Of a DNA stretch of 64,000 nt, positions 50,605-59,063 are shown one piece after another. The number at the start of each line of letters is the position of its first letter. Position 1 is the stretch's first letter. Source of the stretch: Cupriavidus basilensis OR16 (lineage in GTDB: Bacteria; Pseudomonadota; Gammaproteobacteria; Burkholderiales; Burkholderiaceae); the NCBI RefSeq assembly GCF_000243095.1, contig NZ_AHJE01000044.1, positions 177,634-241,633 of the forward strand. The letters are read 5' to 3'. A program made the position numbers and the translations under genes. The notes beneath the pieces are model-generated. The model did no database searches and was not told the origin of the DNA. It was given only the letters and a program-made list of their open reading frames with translations.

Positions 50605-51610
50605 GGTGGGTCCATGCGGGAGTTACCGGATGACCGAATATAGACCGAATTCGGTCTGCCGTCCACTTCGTGGAATGACTATCTGCAAGCGGGCCCGGTG
50701 TTCCGCTCAAACCGGTTCCCGCGCCGCATCCGTCAAGTACTGGATCAACGTCTCCGCAAACTGCGGCAACTCCCGCCCCGGCCGGGCGTACCAGGCGCAG
50801 GTCGCGCTTGGCCCATTCGTCTTCCAGCGGAATGAACCGCAGCACCTTGCGGCTGGCATAACGGCGCGCGCAACTGTTTGGCACGATGGCGATGCCCGCC
50901 CCCGCCTCCACCATCCGGCACACGGCATCGAAGCTGCCCAACTGGATGCGCAGGCTGATGCGCTTGCCCATGCCGCTGGCGATGCGATCGAGGAAGGACT
51001 GGATGGCGCTGAACTGGTTCAGGCCCACAAAGCGGCAGGTATCCAGCAAATCGGCAAAGTGCAGGCTGGTGAATTGCGGCAGCGGGTGGTTGACCGGCGC
51101 GATCACGATCAGCTCGTCGCTGCACAATTGCATCACCTCCAGGTCATTGGTGGCGACTTCGCCGGCGACGATGCCGAGATCCGCCGCGCCGGCACCGATG
51201 GCTGAGACGATGGCCTGCGAAAGCTGCTCCTCCAGCTCGATATCCACATCCGGGTTCTCGGCCAGGAAGCGCGACAGCGCGGTGGCGAGGAAGGAGTTGG
51301 TGGCGGTAGTGTTGGCCAGCAGGCGCACGCGGCCCTTCACACCCTTGGCATAGGGGCGCAGGTCGGAATGCAGGCATTCCAGCTCGCGGAACACCTCGCG
51401 CGCGTGGTGCAGCAGGGCGTCGCCGGCCGGGGTCAGGCGCACGCCCTTGACCTGGCGGATCAGCAACTGGGTCTGGAAGGCCTCTTCCAGTTGCTTGATG
51501 CGGGTGCTGGCGGCAGGCAGGGAGAGGAAACTGCGCTCGGCGGCGCGGGTCAGGTTCTCGGTTTCGCCGACGTTCAGGAAGAGGCGCAGGTCGGTCAGGT
51601 CGTAATGCAT
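50489..51610 (-). CDS. LysR-type regulator, C-terminus frameshifted
   Basis: Residues 1-275 are a normal LysR protein: helix-turn-helix NLTRAAERSFLSLPAASTRI at the N-terminus, then an effector domain (DIELEEQLSQAIVSAIGAGA, GIAIVPNSCARRYASRKVLR). After RLVRP (near 50780) the frame gives an unnatural 100-residue tail that overlaps the antitoxin gene. In the next frame the DNA reads GRELPQFAETLIQYLTDAAR, then EPV and a stop at 50707, the proper end at about 300 residues. So one indel at about 50775-50790 is likely. Divergent from the Bug gene at 51804, which it may control. Confidence 0.8.
   Translation of the reverse strand: MHYDLTDLRLFLNVGETENLTRAAERSFLSLPAASTRIKQLEEAFQTQLLIRQVKGVRLTPAGDALLHHAREVFRELECLHSDLRPYAKGVKGRVRLLANTTATNSFLATALSRFLAENPDVDIELEEQLSQAIVSAIGAGAADLGIVAGEVATNDLEVMQLCSDELIVIAPVNHPLPQFTSLHFADLLDTCRFVGLNQFSAIQSFLDRIASGMGKRISLRIQLGSFDAVCRMVEAGAGIAIVPNSCARRYASRKVLRFIPLEDEWAKRDLRLVRPAGAGVAAVCGDVDPVLDGCGAGTGLSGTPGPLADSHSTKWTADRIRSIFGHPVTPAWTHRETLKHQADQLSEKRRGPYRHGAQRDARALDHYPEWRG
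50632..50657. promoter_or_regulatory. Candidate operator of the toxin-antitoxin module
   Basis: AGACCGAATTCGGTCT at 50642-50657 is a perfect 16-bp palindrome. The half-site GACCGAAT also occurs at 50632-50639, 11 bp from the same half-site within the palindrome. Such arrayed half-sites are typical of Phd/YefM autoregulation. Confidence 0.6.
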
Positions 51611-51803
51611 GTGTTTCGCTGGGCCAAAGGCCTCTTTTGTGAATCGTGAATAGCAATGTCCCCGCCATCAATTTATCGTATTCGGCGTGGCAATAGAACC
51701 ATAAAGGCCGGATCGTCCGTATTGCGCGGGCGGTTACCGGCTTGCCTCGCGCAAAGGCGGCGCGAAACCCGTGCCGCCGCGCAGCCACCCAGGAGGACGA
51801 CAG

Positions 51804-52796
51804 ATGACAGTTCGGCGCTACAGCGCAAGCAGGCTGGCGGCCGTTGCCACCCTGCTGGGCATGGCTACCTTGGCGGCGACGGGCGGCGCTGTCGCAGCCG
51901 GTTATCCCGACAAGCCGGTGCGCCTGATCGTGCCCGCGGCGGCGGGCGGTACCACCGACATCGCCTCGCGGCTGGTCGGCAAGCGGCTCGCAGAGCTGCT
52001 GGGCCAGCCGGTGGTGGTGGACAACCGCGCCGGCGCCGCCGGCATCGTCGGCGTGCAGGCGCTGCGCCAGGCAGCGCCAGACGGCTACACGCTGATGATG
52101 GGCAATATCGGCCCCAATGCCATCAACTACGGCCTGTACAAGCAACTTCCCTACCGTGCCGAGGACTTCGCGCCGATCACCATGGTGGTTTCGGTGCCTA
52201 ACGTGCTGGTGGTCAACGCGAAAGTGCCTGCCCGCAACGTGGCGGAACTGGTCGCGCTGGCCAAGTCCCAGCCGGGCAAGCTCTCGTTCGCCTCGTCGGG
52301 CACCGGGCAATCGGTGCACCTATCCGGCGAGCTGTTCAAGAAGCGTACGGGCATCGACATCATCCATGTGCCCTACAAGGGCGCCGCGCCGGCCGTGGCC
52401 GACCTGGTCGCCGGGCAGGTGACGATGATGGTGGACAACCTGCCCAGCTCCCTGCCGCATATCCAGTCCGGCAAGCTGCGCGCGCTGGCGGTGACCAGCG
52501 CCACGCGCGTGGCCGAGCTGCCCGAGGTGCCGACCATGAAGGAAGCCGGCCTCGACGACTTCCAGGTGACCGCGTGGTTTGGCCTGGTGGCGCCGGCGGG
52601 CACGCCGCCCGCGATAGTCTCGCGCCTGCAAAAGACGGTCGCCGGCATCCTGGCCGAGCCTGAAGTGAAAGCCCGCCTGGCCGATCTTGGCGGCGTGCCG
52701 GGTGGCGACACGCCCGAGCATTTCGGCAGGTTCATCGACGCGGAACGCGTGCGCTGGGCCAAGGTGGTGAAGGACACCGGCATTCCACAGCAATGA
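51804..52796 (+). CDS. Bug/TctC-family periplasmic binding protein 5
   Basis: A 330-residue protein: signal peptide to about residue 34 (TLAATGGAVAA), then YPDKPVRLIVPAAAGGTTDI, VVVDNRAGAAGIVGV and GIDIIHVPYKGAAPAVADL. AGGAGG lies nine bases before ATG 51804, which fixes the start. It is divergent from the LysR gene (193 bp between), a common LysR-target layout. A second Bug gene starts 53 bp after its stop, so the two are likely on one transcript. Confidence 0.9.
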   Translation: MTVRRYSASRLAAVATLLGMATLAATGGAVAAGYPDKPVRLIVPAAAGGTTDIASRLVGKRLAELLGQPVVVDNRAGAAGIVGVQALRQAAPDGYTLMMGNIGPNAINYGLYKQLPYRAEDFAPITMVVSVPNVLVVNAKVPARNVAELVALAKSQPGKLSFASSGTGQSVHLSGELFKKRTGIDIIHVPYKGAAPAVADLVAGQVTMMVDNLPSSLPHIQSGKLRALAVTSATRVAELPEVPTMKEAGLDDFQVTAWFGLVAPAGTPPAIVSRLQKTVAGILAEPEVKARLADLGGVPGGDTPEHFGRFIDAERVRWAKVVKDTGIPQQ

Positions 52797-52849
52797 GGGC
52801 GGGCCCGAAGCACGGCACGCGACACCACGACACAACGGGGGAAAAAGGC

Positions 52850-53851
52850 ATGGGAGCATCGAGAGCGCACCACCGCAGGTCATGGCTACGGGTCGTGCTG
52901 ATCGCCCCGCTCGCGGTGGGGCTGCTGGGCGCGAGCGCCTCAGTGCTTGCCGACACCTGGCCCAGCAAGCCGATCCAGTTGCTGATTCCCTATCCGCCGG
53001 GTGGCAGCGCCGACCTGCTGGCGCGCCCGGTGGCGGCCAAGCTGCAGGAGCGGCTGGGGCAGCCAGTGGTGCTCGACTACCGGCCAGGTGCCGGCGGCAC
53101 CATCGCCTCGCAGCAACTCGCGCGCGCCAAGCCGGATGGCAACACGCTGATCGTGGTGCTGGCCGCGCACGCGATCAACGCCAGCCTCTATCCCAAGCTG
53201 CCGTACGACACCCGCAAGGATTTCGCGCCGGTGTCGCTGGTGGCCAACCTGCCGCTGATCCTCGCCGGCAGCCCCTCGCTGAAGGCCAGGACCGTGCCCG
53301 AGCTGATCGCCGCGGCCAAGGCCGCGCCGGGGCAACTCACCTTCGCCTCCGCGGGCAACGGCAATACCGGCCACCTCGCCGGCGAGCTGTTCGACAGCCT
53401 GGCCGGCGTCAAGATGACCCACGTGCCGTACAAGGGCAGCGCGCAGGTGGTCAACGCCATGCTGGCGGGCGAGGTGCAACTGACCTTCGACAGTATTTCC
53501 ACCTCGATGCCGCATATCCGCAGTGGCCGGCTCAAGGCGCTGGCCGTGACCAGCGGCAAGCGCGCCGCGCTGGCGCCGGACGTGCCCACACTGTCCGAGG
53601 CCGGCGTGCCGGGCTTCGACATCAACGGCTGGTACGCGGTGCTGGCGCCGGCCGGCACGCCGCCGGCCATCGTCGAGCGGCTCAGCAAGGAGATCGCGGC
53701 TGTGCTGACGCAGCCCGACCTGCGCGCGAACCTGGCATCCAATGGCTATGAGCCGGTGGGTTCCACGCCGGCCGCGCTGGGTGCGCATATCGATGCGGAG
53801 ATCACGCGCTGGAGCAAGGTCGTGAAGGAATCGGGCGCCCGCCTCGAATAA
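52850..53851 (+). CDS. Bug/TctC-family periplasmic binding protein 6
   Basis: A 333-residue protein with an extended basic head and signal helix (LRVVLIAPLAVGLLGASASV), then WPSKPIQLLIPYPPGGSADL, VVLDYRPGAGGTIAS and VKMTHVPYKGSAQVVNAML. ATG at 52850 follows a GGGGGAAAAAGG leader. It is the second of two adjacent Bug genes and lies 80 bp upstream of the SDR-MaoC-CoA-transferase set, so both probably handle the acid used by that set. Confidence 0.9.
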   Translation: MGASRAHHRRSWLRVVLIAPLAVGLLGASASVLADTWPSKPIQLLIPYPPGGSADLLARPVAAKLQERLGQPVVLDYRPGAGGTIASQQLARAKPDGNTLIVVLAAHAINASLYPKLPYDTRKDFAPVSLVANLPLILAGSPSLKARTVPELIAAAKAAPGQLTFASAGNGNTGHLAGELFDSLAGVKMTHVPYKGSAQVVNAMLAGEVQLTFDSISTSMPHIRSGRLKALAVTSGKRAALAPDVPTLSEAGVPGFDINGWYAVLAPAGTPPAIVERLSKEIAAVLTQPDLRANLASNGYEPVGSTPAALGAHIDAEITRWSKVVKESGARLE

Positions 53852-53931
53852 GCGGCCGATGCGCAAATGAACACCCGGCCTGGCGCGTGCCAGGCCGCCG
53901 AGCAGACAAACGTGTAGACAGGAGCAAGAGC

Positions 53932-54846
53932 ATGAGTGGAATGATGGCAGGCAAGGTAGCGCTGGTGACCGGCGCGGGCGGTGGCATCGGGCGCGGCGTG
54001 GCGCTGGAACTGGCCAAGGCCGGCGCGAAGGTGGTGGTCAATGACATCGGCGTATCGCTCACCGGCGAAGGCGGCGACGCGGGTCCGGCACAACGCGTGG
54101 TCGACGAGATCGTGGCCGCCGGCGGCATGGCGGTAGCCAACACCGACAGCGTATCGAGCTGGCAGGGCGCCAACGCCATCGTGCAATGCGCGATCGACAA
54201 CTTCGGCCGCATCGATGCCGTGGTCAACAACGCCGGCAACCTGCGCGACCGCATGTTTTTCAAGATGAACGAGGAAGAATGGCGCTCGGTGATCGACGTC
54301 CACCTCAACGGCACCTTCTTTGTCAGCCGCGCCGCAGCCAACCACTTCAAGGACCAGGAGAGCGGTGCCTACGTGCACATGACGTCCACCTCCGGGCTGA
54401 TCGGCAACCTGGGCCAGGCCAACTACTCGGCCGCCAAGCTCGGCATTGCCGCGCTGTCGAAGTCGATCGCACTGGACATGGCCCGCTTCAACGTGCGCTC
54501 GAACTGCATCGCGCCGTTCGCCTGGAGCCGCATGACCAGCTCGATCCCGTCCGAAACCCCGGAAGAAAAAGCCCGCGTGGCCAAGCTGCAAAAGATGGAG
54601 GCCAACAAGGTCGCGCCGATGGCCGCCTTCCTTGCCAGCGACGCCGCGCACGAAGTCAACGCGCAGATCTTTGCCGTGCGCGCCAACGAGATCATGCTGA
54701 TGAGCCAGCCGCGCCCGGTGCGCTCGGTGCATATGAGCGAGGGCTGGACCCCGGAATCCATCGCCGAGATCGCCATCCCCGCCATGCGCAACAGCTTCTT
54801 CAAGCTCGAGCGCTCGCCCGACGTGATCAACTGGGACCCGATCTGA
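53932..54846 (+). CDS. SDR-family 3-hydroxyacyl-CoA dehydrogenase-like
   Basis: A 304-residue short-chain dehydrogenase of the type joined to MaoC in peroxisomal multifunctional enzyme 2. NAD-binding TGAGGGIGRGVALELAKAGA, the NNAG motif in VVNNAGNLRDRMFFKMNEEE, and the active-site Tyr-Lys in GQANYSAAKLGIAALSKS are present. It should oxidise a (3R)-hydroxyacyl-CoA or related alcohol. AGGAG lies eight bases before the ATG. Next genes are a MaoC hydratase (5 bp) and a CoA-transferase, so the three form an operon. Confidence 0.9.
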   Translation: MSGMMAGKVALVTGAGGGIGRGVALELAKAGAKVVVNDIGVSLTGEGGDAGPAQRVVDEIVAAGGMAVANTDSVSSWQGANAIVQCAIDNFGRIDAVVNNAGNLRDRMFFKMNEEEWRSVIDVHLNGTFFVSRAAANHFKDQESGAYVHMTSTSGLIGNLGQANYSAAKLGIAALSKSIALDMARFNVRSNCIAPFAWSRMTSSIPSETPEEKARVAKLQKMEANKVAPMAAFLASDAAHEVNAQIFAVRANEIMLMSQPRPVRSVHMSEGWTPESIAEIAIPAMRNSFFKLERSPDVINWDPI

Positions 54847-54850
54847 CGCC

Positions 54851-55714
54851 ATGCCGCTCGACTACAACCGCATCAAGCACTGGGACTTTCCGGAGGTCAC
54901 GCAAACCTACGGCGAGAAGGACTCCATCCTCTACGCGCTAGGCCTCGGCCTGGGCGGCCAACCAACTGATCCGCGCCAGCTCCGCTACGTCTACGAGGCG
55001 CAGCTCAAGGCCTTTCCCACGCAGGCCGTGGTGCTGGCCTATCCCGGCTTCTGGATGCAGGATCCGAAGAGCGGCATCGACTGGGTGCGCATCGTCCACG
55101 GCGAGCAGCGCCTGCGCCTGCATCGTCCGCTGCCGGTCTCCGGCACCGCGCGCGCACGCGCACGGGTGACGCATGTGATCGACAAGGGCGCCGACAAGGG
55201 CGCGCTGGTGATCGTGGAGCGCACGCTGGTGGATGCGGCCACCGGCGCCGAACTGGCCACCGTGAACCACACCACCTTCTGCCGCGCCGATGGCGGCTTC
55301 GGCCAGGGCGACACCGCGCCCGAAGCACTGCCGGCAGCGCCGGCACACGCGCCGGATGCGGTTCGCAGCCTGGCGATCCTGCCGCAGGCCGCACTGCTCT
55401 ATCGCCTCAACGCCGATCCCAACCCGCTGCACGCCGATCCGGAAGTGGCGCGCGCGGCGGGCTTCGACGCGCCCATCCTGCACGGCCTGTGCACCTATGG
55501 CGTGGCGGCGCGTGCGCTGGTCGATACCTTCGCCGATGGCGACGGTGACCAGTTGCTCGCGCTGAATGTGCGTTTTTCCCGCCCGGTATTTCCCGGTGAA
55601 ACCCTCGAAGTGCGCATGTGGCGCGATGGCGGCGGCCGCGTGCTGTTCGACGCCCGCGTGCCCGCGCGTGACGTCACCGTGCTCAGCAATGGCGTAGCGG
55701 AGTTCCGTGCATGA
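54851..55714 (+). CDS. MaoC-like double hot-dog enoyl-CoA hydratase
   Basis: A 287-residue hydratase 2. The N-terminal half carries DPRQLRYVYEAQLKAFPTQA and the C-terminal half the catalytic segment LYRLNADPNPLHADPEVARA, GFDAPILHGLCTYGVAARAL (Asp/His dyad). Acts on trans-2-enoyl-CoA to give the (3R)-hydroxyacyl-CoA that the preceding SDR could oxidise. The next gene's ATG overlaps its stop (ATGA). Strong operon context. Confidence 0.9.
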   Translation: MPLDYNRIKHWDFPEVTQTYGEKDSILYALGLGLGGQPTDPRQLRYVYEAQLKAFPTQAVVLAYPGFWMQDPKSGIDWVRIVHGEQRLRLHRPLPVSGTARARARVTHVIDKGADKGALVIVERTLVDAATGAELATVNHTTFCRADGGFGQGDTAPEALPAAPAHAPDAVRSLAILPQAALLYRLNADPNPLHADPEVARAAGFDAPILHGLCTYGVAARALVDTFADGDGDQLLALNVRFSRPVFPGETLEVRMWRDGGGRVLFDARVPARDVTVLSNGVAEFRA

Positions 55715-56952
55715 CAACAACGACAACCATGAAGAGTGCGCTTGACGGCGTACGCGTGCTGGATCTTTCCCGCATCCTGGCCGGCCCCTGGTGCGCCCAG
55801 AACCTGGCCGACCTCGGCGCCGAGGTCATCAAGGTAGAGCGCCCCGGCGTGGGCGACGACACCCGCTCCTGGGGTCCGCCCTGGCTGCCCGACGGCGACG
55901 GCAAGCCCTCGCGCGATGCCAGCTACTACGCCGGCGCCAACCGCGGCAAGCGTTCGGTCACGCTAGACATCGCCAGCACCGAAGGCCAGGCCATCGTGCG
56001 CGAGCTGGCGGCGAAATCGCAGATCGTGCTGGAGAACTACAAGGTCGGCGACCTGAAGCGCTACGGCCTGGACTACGACAGCCTCAGGGCCATCAACCCG
56101 GCGCTGGTCTATTGCTCCATCACCGGCTACGGCCAGGAAGGCCCGAGCGCGCACAAGCCCGGCTACGACTTCATCTTCCAGGGCATCGGCGGGCTGATGA
56201 GCATCACCGGCGAACGCGATGACCTGCCCGGCGGCGGTCCGCAGAAGGTCGGCGTGGCCGTGGTCGATATGCTCACCGGCATGTACGCCACGGTGGCGGT
56301 GCTGGCCGCGCTGCGCCATGCCGAGCGTACCGGCGAAGGGCAACGGATCGACATGGCGCTGCTCGACGCGGTGGTGGCGGTAGGCGCCACGCCCATCCTT
56401 GCGCAGAAGATCACCGGCAAGACGCCGCAGCGTTTTGGCAATGCGCATGCCAACATGGTGCCGTACCACGTGTTTGCTACCGCCGATGGGTACATGATCG
56501 TGGCGGCTGGCAACGACGGGCAGTGGCAAGGGTACTGCCGGGGCGTGGAGCGCCCGGACCTCGCCACGGACGAGCGCTTCACCACCGGCACCGGCCGCAT
56601 CGTCAATCGCGATGCGCTGGTACCGCTGCTGGAAGCGCATATGCGAACGGGCACCACCGCGCAGTGGGTCCAGGCGCTGGAGCGTGAAGGCATTCCCTGC
56701 GGTCCCATCAACGACTACGCACAGGTGCTGGAAGACCCGCAGGTCAGGTATCGCGAGCTGCAGGTGGATATGGTGCGCAGCGATGGCGGGCTTTGTCCCA
56801 CCGTAAAGAGCCCGCTGCGGCTGTCGGCCACGCCGGTGCGTTACGACGCCGCGCCGCCACGGCTGGGGGAGCATACCGAGGCGGTGCTTTCGGGCGTGCT
56901 GGGCATGTCGGCAGCGCGGATCGCGGCCCTGCGCGAACAAGGCTTGATCTGA
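55711..56952 (+). CDS. Class III (CaiB/BaiF) CoA-transferase
   Basis: A 413-residue CoA-transferase beginning (after a Thr-rich head) DGVRVLDLSRILAGPWCAQN. The motif KPGYDFIFQGIGGLMSITGE carries the catalytic Asp. The C-terminal half has GFGNAHANMVPYHVFATADG-like sequence (QRFGNAHANMVPYHVFATAD). It would load the substrate acid onto CoA for the MaoC and SDR enzymes of the same operon. Acid not known. Last gene of the operon; a hairpin follows. Confidence 0.9.
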   Translation: MTTTTTMKSALDGVRVLDLSRILAGPWCAQNLADLGAEVIKVERPGVGDDTRSWGPPWLPDGDGKPSRDASYYAGANRGKRSVTLDIASTEGQAIVRELAAKSQIVLENYKVGDLKRYGLDYDSLRAINPALVYCSITGYGQEGPSAHKPGYDFIFQGIGGLMSITGERDDLPGGGPQKVGVAVVDMLTGMYATVAVLAALRHAERTGEGQRIDMALLDAVVAVGATPILAQKITGKTPQRFGNAHANMVPYHVFATADGYMIVAAGNDGQWQGYCRGVERPDLATDERFTTGTGRIVNRDALVPLLEAHMRTGTTAQWVQALEREGIPCGPINDYAQVLEDPQVRYRELQVDMVRSDGGLCPTVKSPLRLSATPVRYDAAPPRLGEHTEAVLSGVLGMSAARIAALREQGLI

Positions 56953-56964
56953 GGCCGGTTCCGG

Positions 56965-57005
56965 CGGTACGCGTTGCCCAGGGGCAGCAGCCGGGGCGCG
57001 TACCG
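56965..57005 (+). terminator. Hairpin after the CoA-transferase gene
   Basis: CGGTACGCG (56965-56973) pairs with CGCGTACCG (56997-57005) over a GC-rich loop. No T-run follows, so termination is uncertain. Confidence 0.35.
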
Positions 57006-57168
57006 TCTGTCTGAGGACGGCGGCGCATAAGAGGAAATTTCCCAATCCTGACGTACTCCGGTTCGCATAGCATCGTGCTCGGCGTGGACTTGCCTCCACG
57101 CATGCAGCCCGCGCGCCCGCGGGAACCCGGCGGGTGGCTTGGCCCGCCGCTAAAGTCAAGGAGCACGA

Positions 57169-57813
57169 ATGCATCGGAGATCGTTTCTGGCCGCTGGAAC
57201 CCTGGCCACGCTGGCCCTTGGTGGCTGTGCCACCGCTGCGCTGTACGACGAGATAGAGAAAAAGGAATACGGCGACTACAAGGAGATCATCAGCGAGATC
57301 CTGATATCGCAGGACGGCAAGTCCATCGTCATCCTCGGCGACAAGTACCACTACATCTTCGACGCGAATGCGGATCTGCTGAAGGCAATATCGTCCGATA
57401 TCCATCCCAGGCTGAAGGCGCGCTTCCGGCGCTTCGAGGTTAACCGGGAGGGCAATATCGCGGGCAACCTCGACCTGATGCTCGATGGCGCGGCTACGGA
57501 GGACGAGCGGAAGCAGGCCGGCGAGCTCGGATTCAAGGCCGCCTCTCGCAACGAGAACCCGTCTCTGAGCCGTGCCTACCGGCTTGCCGGTAAGCGCTAT
57601 TCGGCGGCGAAGTTCGCGATGCCGGGGCAGGCCAAGCAGCTGAACCAGGCATACGCGATCGACGTACGCGAGGAGAAACCCATTGGCGCAAAGGCGGCGC
57701 TAGCCGTGTTCACGCCTGTCACCGTCGCCGCGGACGGGGTGATGTACCTGCTTTCCATCCCCCTGCTGCCCTTGGCGATTGGCGTTGTCGTGGCGTCCTC
57801 GGCCCGGCGCTGA
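57169..57813 (+). CDS. Lipoprotein of unknown function
   Basis: A 214-residue protein with a lipoprotein signal (MHRRSFLAAGTLATLALGGC, Cys20). The middle (ILISQDGKSIVILGDKYHYI) is beta-rich and the C-terminus ends with a hydrophobic helix (VMYLLSIPLLPLAIGVVVAS). I do not recognise the family; a similar combination of lipobox and C-terminal helix occurs in small envelope proteins of Burkholderiales. CAAGGAG lies just upstream of the ATG. It stands alone. Its Lys/Glu-rich sequence and lower GC are slightly unlike the neighbours. Confidence 0.75.
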   Translation: MHRRSFLAAGTLATLALGGCATAALYDEIEKKEYGDYKEIISEILISQDGKSIVILGDKYHYIFDANADLLKAISSDIHPRLKARFRRFEVNREGNIAGNLDLMLDGAATEDERKQAGELGFKAASRNENPSLSRAYRLAGKRYSAAKFAMPGQAKQLNQAYAIDVREEKPIGAKAALAVFTPVTVAADGVMYLLSIPLLPLAIGVVVASSARR

Positions 57814-58170
57814 GGGCGATGCGTCGGGCATGGGGCGACCCGCTTGCCCCGAGCGAGCGTCCGCCCTGGCCCCGCTCCCACGCATGGGAGCGGGGTGGCA
57901 GCAAACTGAAGCGGACTTCGCGAGAGCCGATGCTCGCTTCGCCCCCTTGAACTATCGGGTAGCAATCCCGGTACGACCAGATAACTTTTGTTGCATGCAA
58001 GCGCGGCTGATTTCCCTCGCGCATGGCGATACGGGCAGAGGGCAGCCGGCAAGGAAGGCGTCGCCGCTGACTGCCGGTCCAGCGAACATGATCCATATCA
58101 AGCCTCACGTGCCTGGTTACCGGCACAATGATCCTGAATTCCCTGCCATCTCCCAACCAAGGTGAGGCCA
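57814..58170. other. Intergenic region with a REP-like hairpin
   Basis: About 357 bp. The only clear structure is the 57870-57895 hairpin. Frames across it give a SHAWERG-type peptide in translation, often seen where REP-like repeats are mistaken for genes. No gene is supported. Confidence 0.5.
57870..57895. repeat. REP-like perfect hairpin
   Basis: CCCCGCTCCCA (57870-57880), CGCA, TGGGAGCGGGG (57885-57895): an 11-bp perfect stem. It follows the lipoprotein gene by 57 bp and may be a dispersed repeat or a 3' stem. Confidence 0.6.
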
Positions 58171-58389
58171 ATGTTCCCTGAATTCCGCGATCAGATATCC
58201 ATCCTCAAGACCCAGGACGCCCACTTTGCGCGGCTGTTCACGCGCCACAACGAACTGGACCATGAGATCAAGAACATGGAGGCGGGCTCGGCTCCCGCGG
58301 ATGGCTCCGCCATCGAGATCCTCAAGAAGGAAAAGCTACGCCTGAAGGACCAGCTCTACGTCATACTGCGCAAGGTCTCGGCTTCCTGA
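58171..58389 (+). CDS. YdcH-like (DUF465) small coiled protein
   Basis: A 72-residue helical-hairpin protein: MFPEFRDQISILKTQDAHFA, FTRHNELDHEIKNMEAG, EILKKEKLRLKDQLYVILRK. This matches the DUF465/YdcH family of small cytosolic proteins with unknown role. AAGGTGAGG precedes the ATG at 58171; a GTG nine bases earlier is less likely. It lies 36 bp before the truncated USP gene. Confidence 0.88.
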   Translation: MFPEFRDQISILKTQDAHFARLFTRHNELDHEIKNMEAGSAPADGSAIEILKKEKLRLKDQLYVILRKVSAS

Positions 58390-59016
58390 AGCCAATTTCA
58401 AATCCGCCAATCGAAAGGCCATCCCATGTTCAAACACATCCTGCTCCCCATCGACGGCTCGGAACTCTCGAGCAAGGCATTCCCGGCAGCCATCGAGTTC
58501 GCGCGGACCACCGGCGCCAAGCTGACACCGTATATGTGCCTGGAGGAGTATCCATTCCTGATGTCGAGCGACGCCGGCCATGAAAAGAAATCGGTCTTCG
58601 AACATCGCATCGAAGCCGCGGCCCGCGAGGAACTGGCGAAGGTGGAATCGGCTGCGGCGCTGGCCGGCGTGCCGTGTCAGGGTGCGACGTCCATTGCGGC
58701 CGCGCCCTATCGGGGCATCATCGGCATGGCGAAGGAGCTCGGCTGCGATGTGATCTTCATGGCGTCGCACGGACGGCGCGGCATCAGCGGCCTGCTGCTG
58801 GGCAGCAATCGCCACCACCTCCCCCTCATTCACGCTATCCCCCTGCGCCACACTGATCTCCCCAACCCGCCCGCTCACCGGCGATTCAATCGGGATCTCC
58901 ATCTTCATCGATTCCATCACCATGATGGCTTCGCCTTGCGCGACGGTGTCGCCCTTCTGTTTGTCGATCTTCCAGACCTTGCCGGTGACGATCGATTCGA
59001 TGCGGGTCGTTGCCAT
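58336..59016 (-). CDS. Biotin carboxyl carrier domain protein with chimeric tail
   Basis: The first 70 residues are a biotinyl domain, MATTRIESIVTGKVWKIDKQ to SVNEGEVVAI (59016 to about 58807), with the biotin Lys in VMESMKMEIPIESP. Family members of this small type end within a few residues of this point. Here the frame runs on through the reverse of the USP and YdcH genes for about 155 more residues, an unnatural tail due to a deletion join. The domain itself looks whole. It follows the carboxyltransferase gene on the same strand and would carry CO2 for it; a biotin carboxylase gene is not in the window. Confidence 0.75.
   Translation of the reverse strand: MATTRIESIVTGKVWKIDKQKGDTVAQGEAIMVMESMKMEIPIESPVSGRVGEISVAQGDSVNEGEVVAIAAQQQAADAAPSVRRHEDHIAAELLRHADDAPIGRGRNGRRTLTRHAGQRRSRFHLRQFLAGRGFDAMFEDRFLFMAGVARHQEWILLQAHIRCQLGAGGPRELDGCRECLAREFRAVDGEQDVFEHGMAFRLADLKLASGSRDLAQYDVELVLQA
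58426..58812 (+). pseudogene. Universal stress protein, C-terminus lost
   Basis: The frame starts MFKHILLPIDGSELSSKAFP and keeps the USP fold to SHGRRGISGLLLGSN, the ATP-binding loop (GxxGxLLGS). The final strand and helix (about 20-25 residues, normally VTQxVLxHAxCPVLVV) are absent: near 58806 the frame runs into the reverse of a convergent biotin-carrier gene and then to a stop at 59193. USPs bind ATP and act in stress survival; this one probably cannot dimerise well. Same kind of scar as the GFA/TauE join. Confidence 0.75.
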
Positions 59017-59063
59017 AGTCGTTGTTCCTGTATGTTTGGAGAGAAGAGGCCGAAGAGCAAGAT

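Noticed and set aside
57719..58171. 150-codon frame with a SHAWERG-like peptide
   Set aside because: Such peptides arise from REP-like hairpins translated by chance; the hairpin at 57870-57895 explains it.
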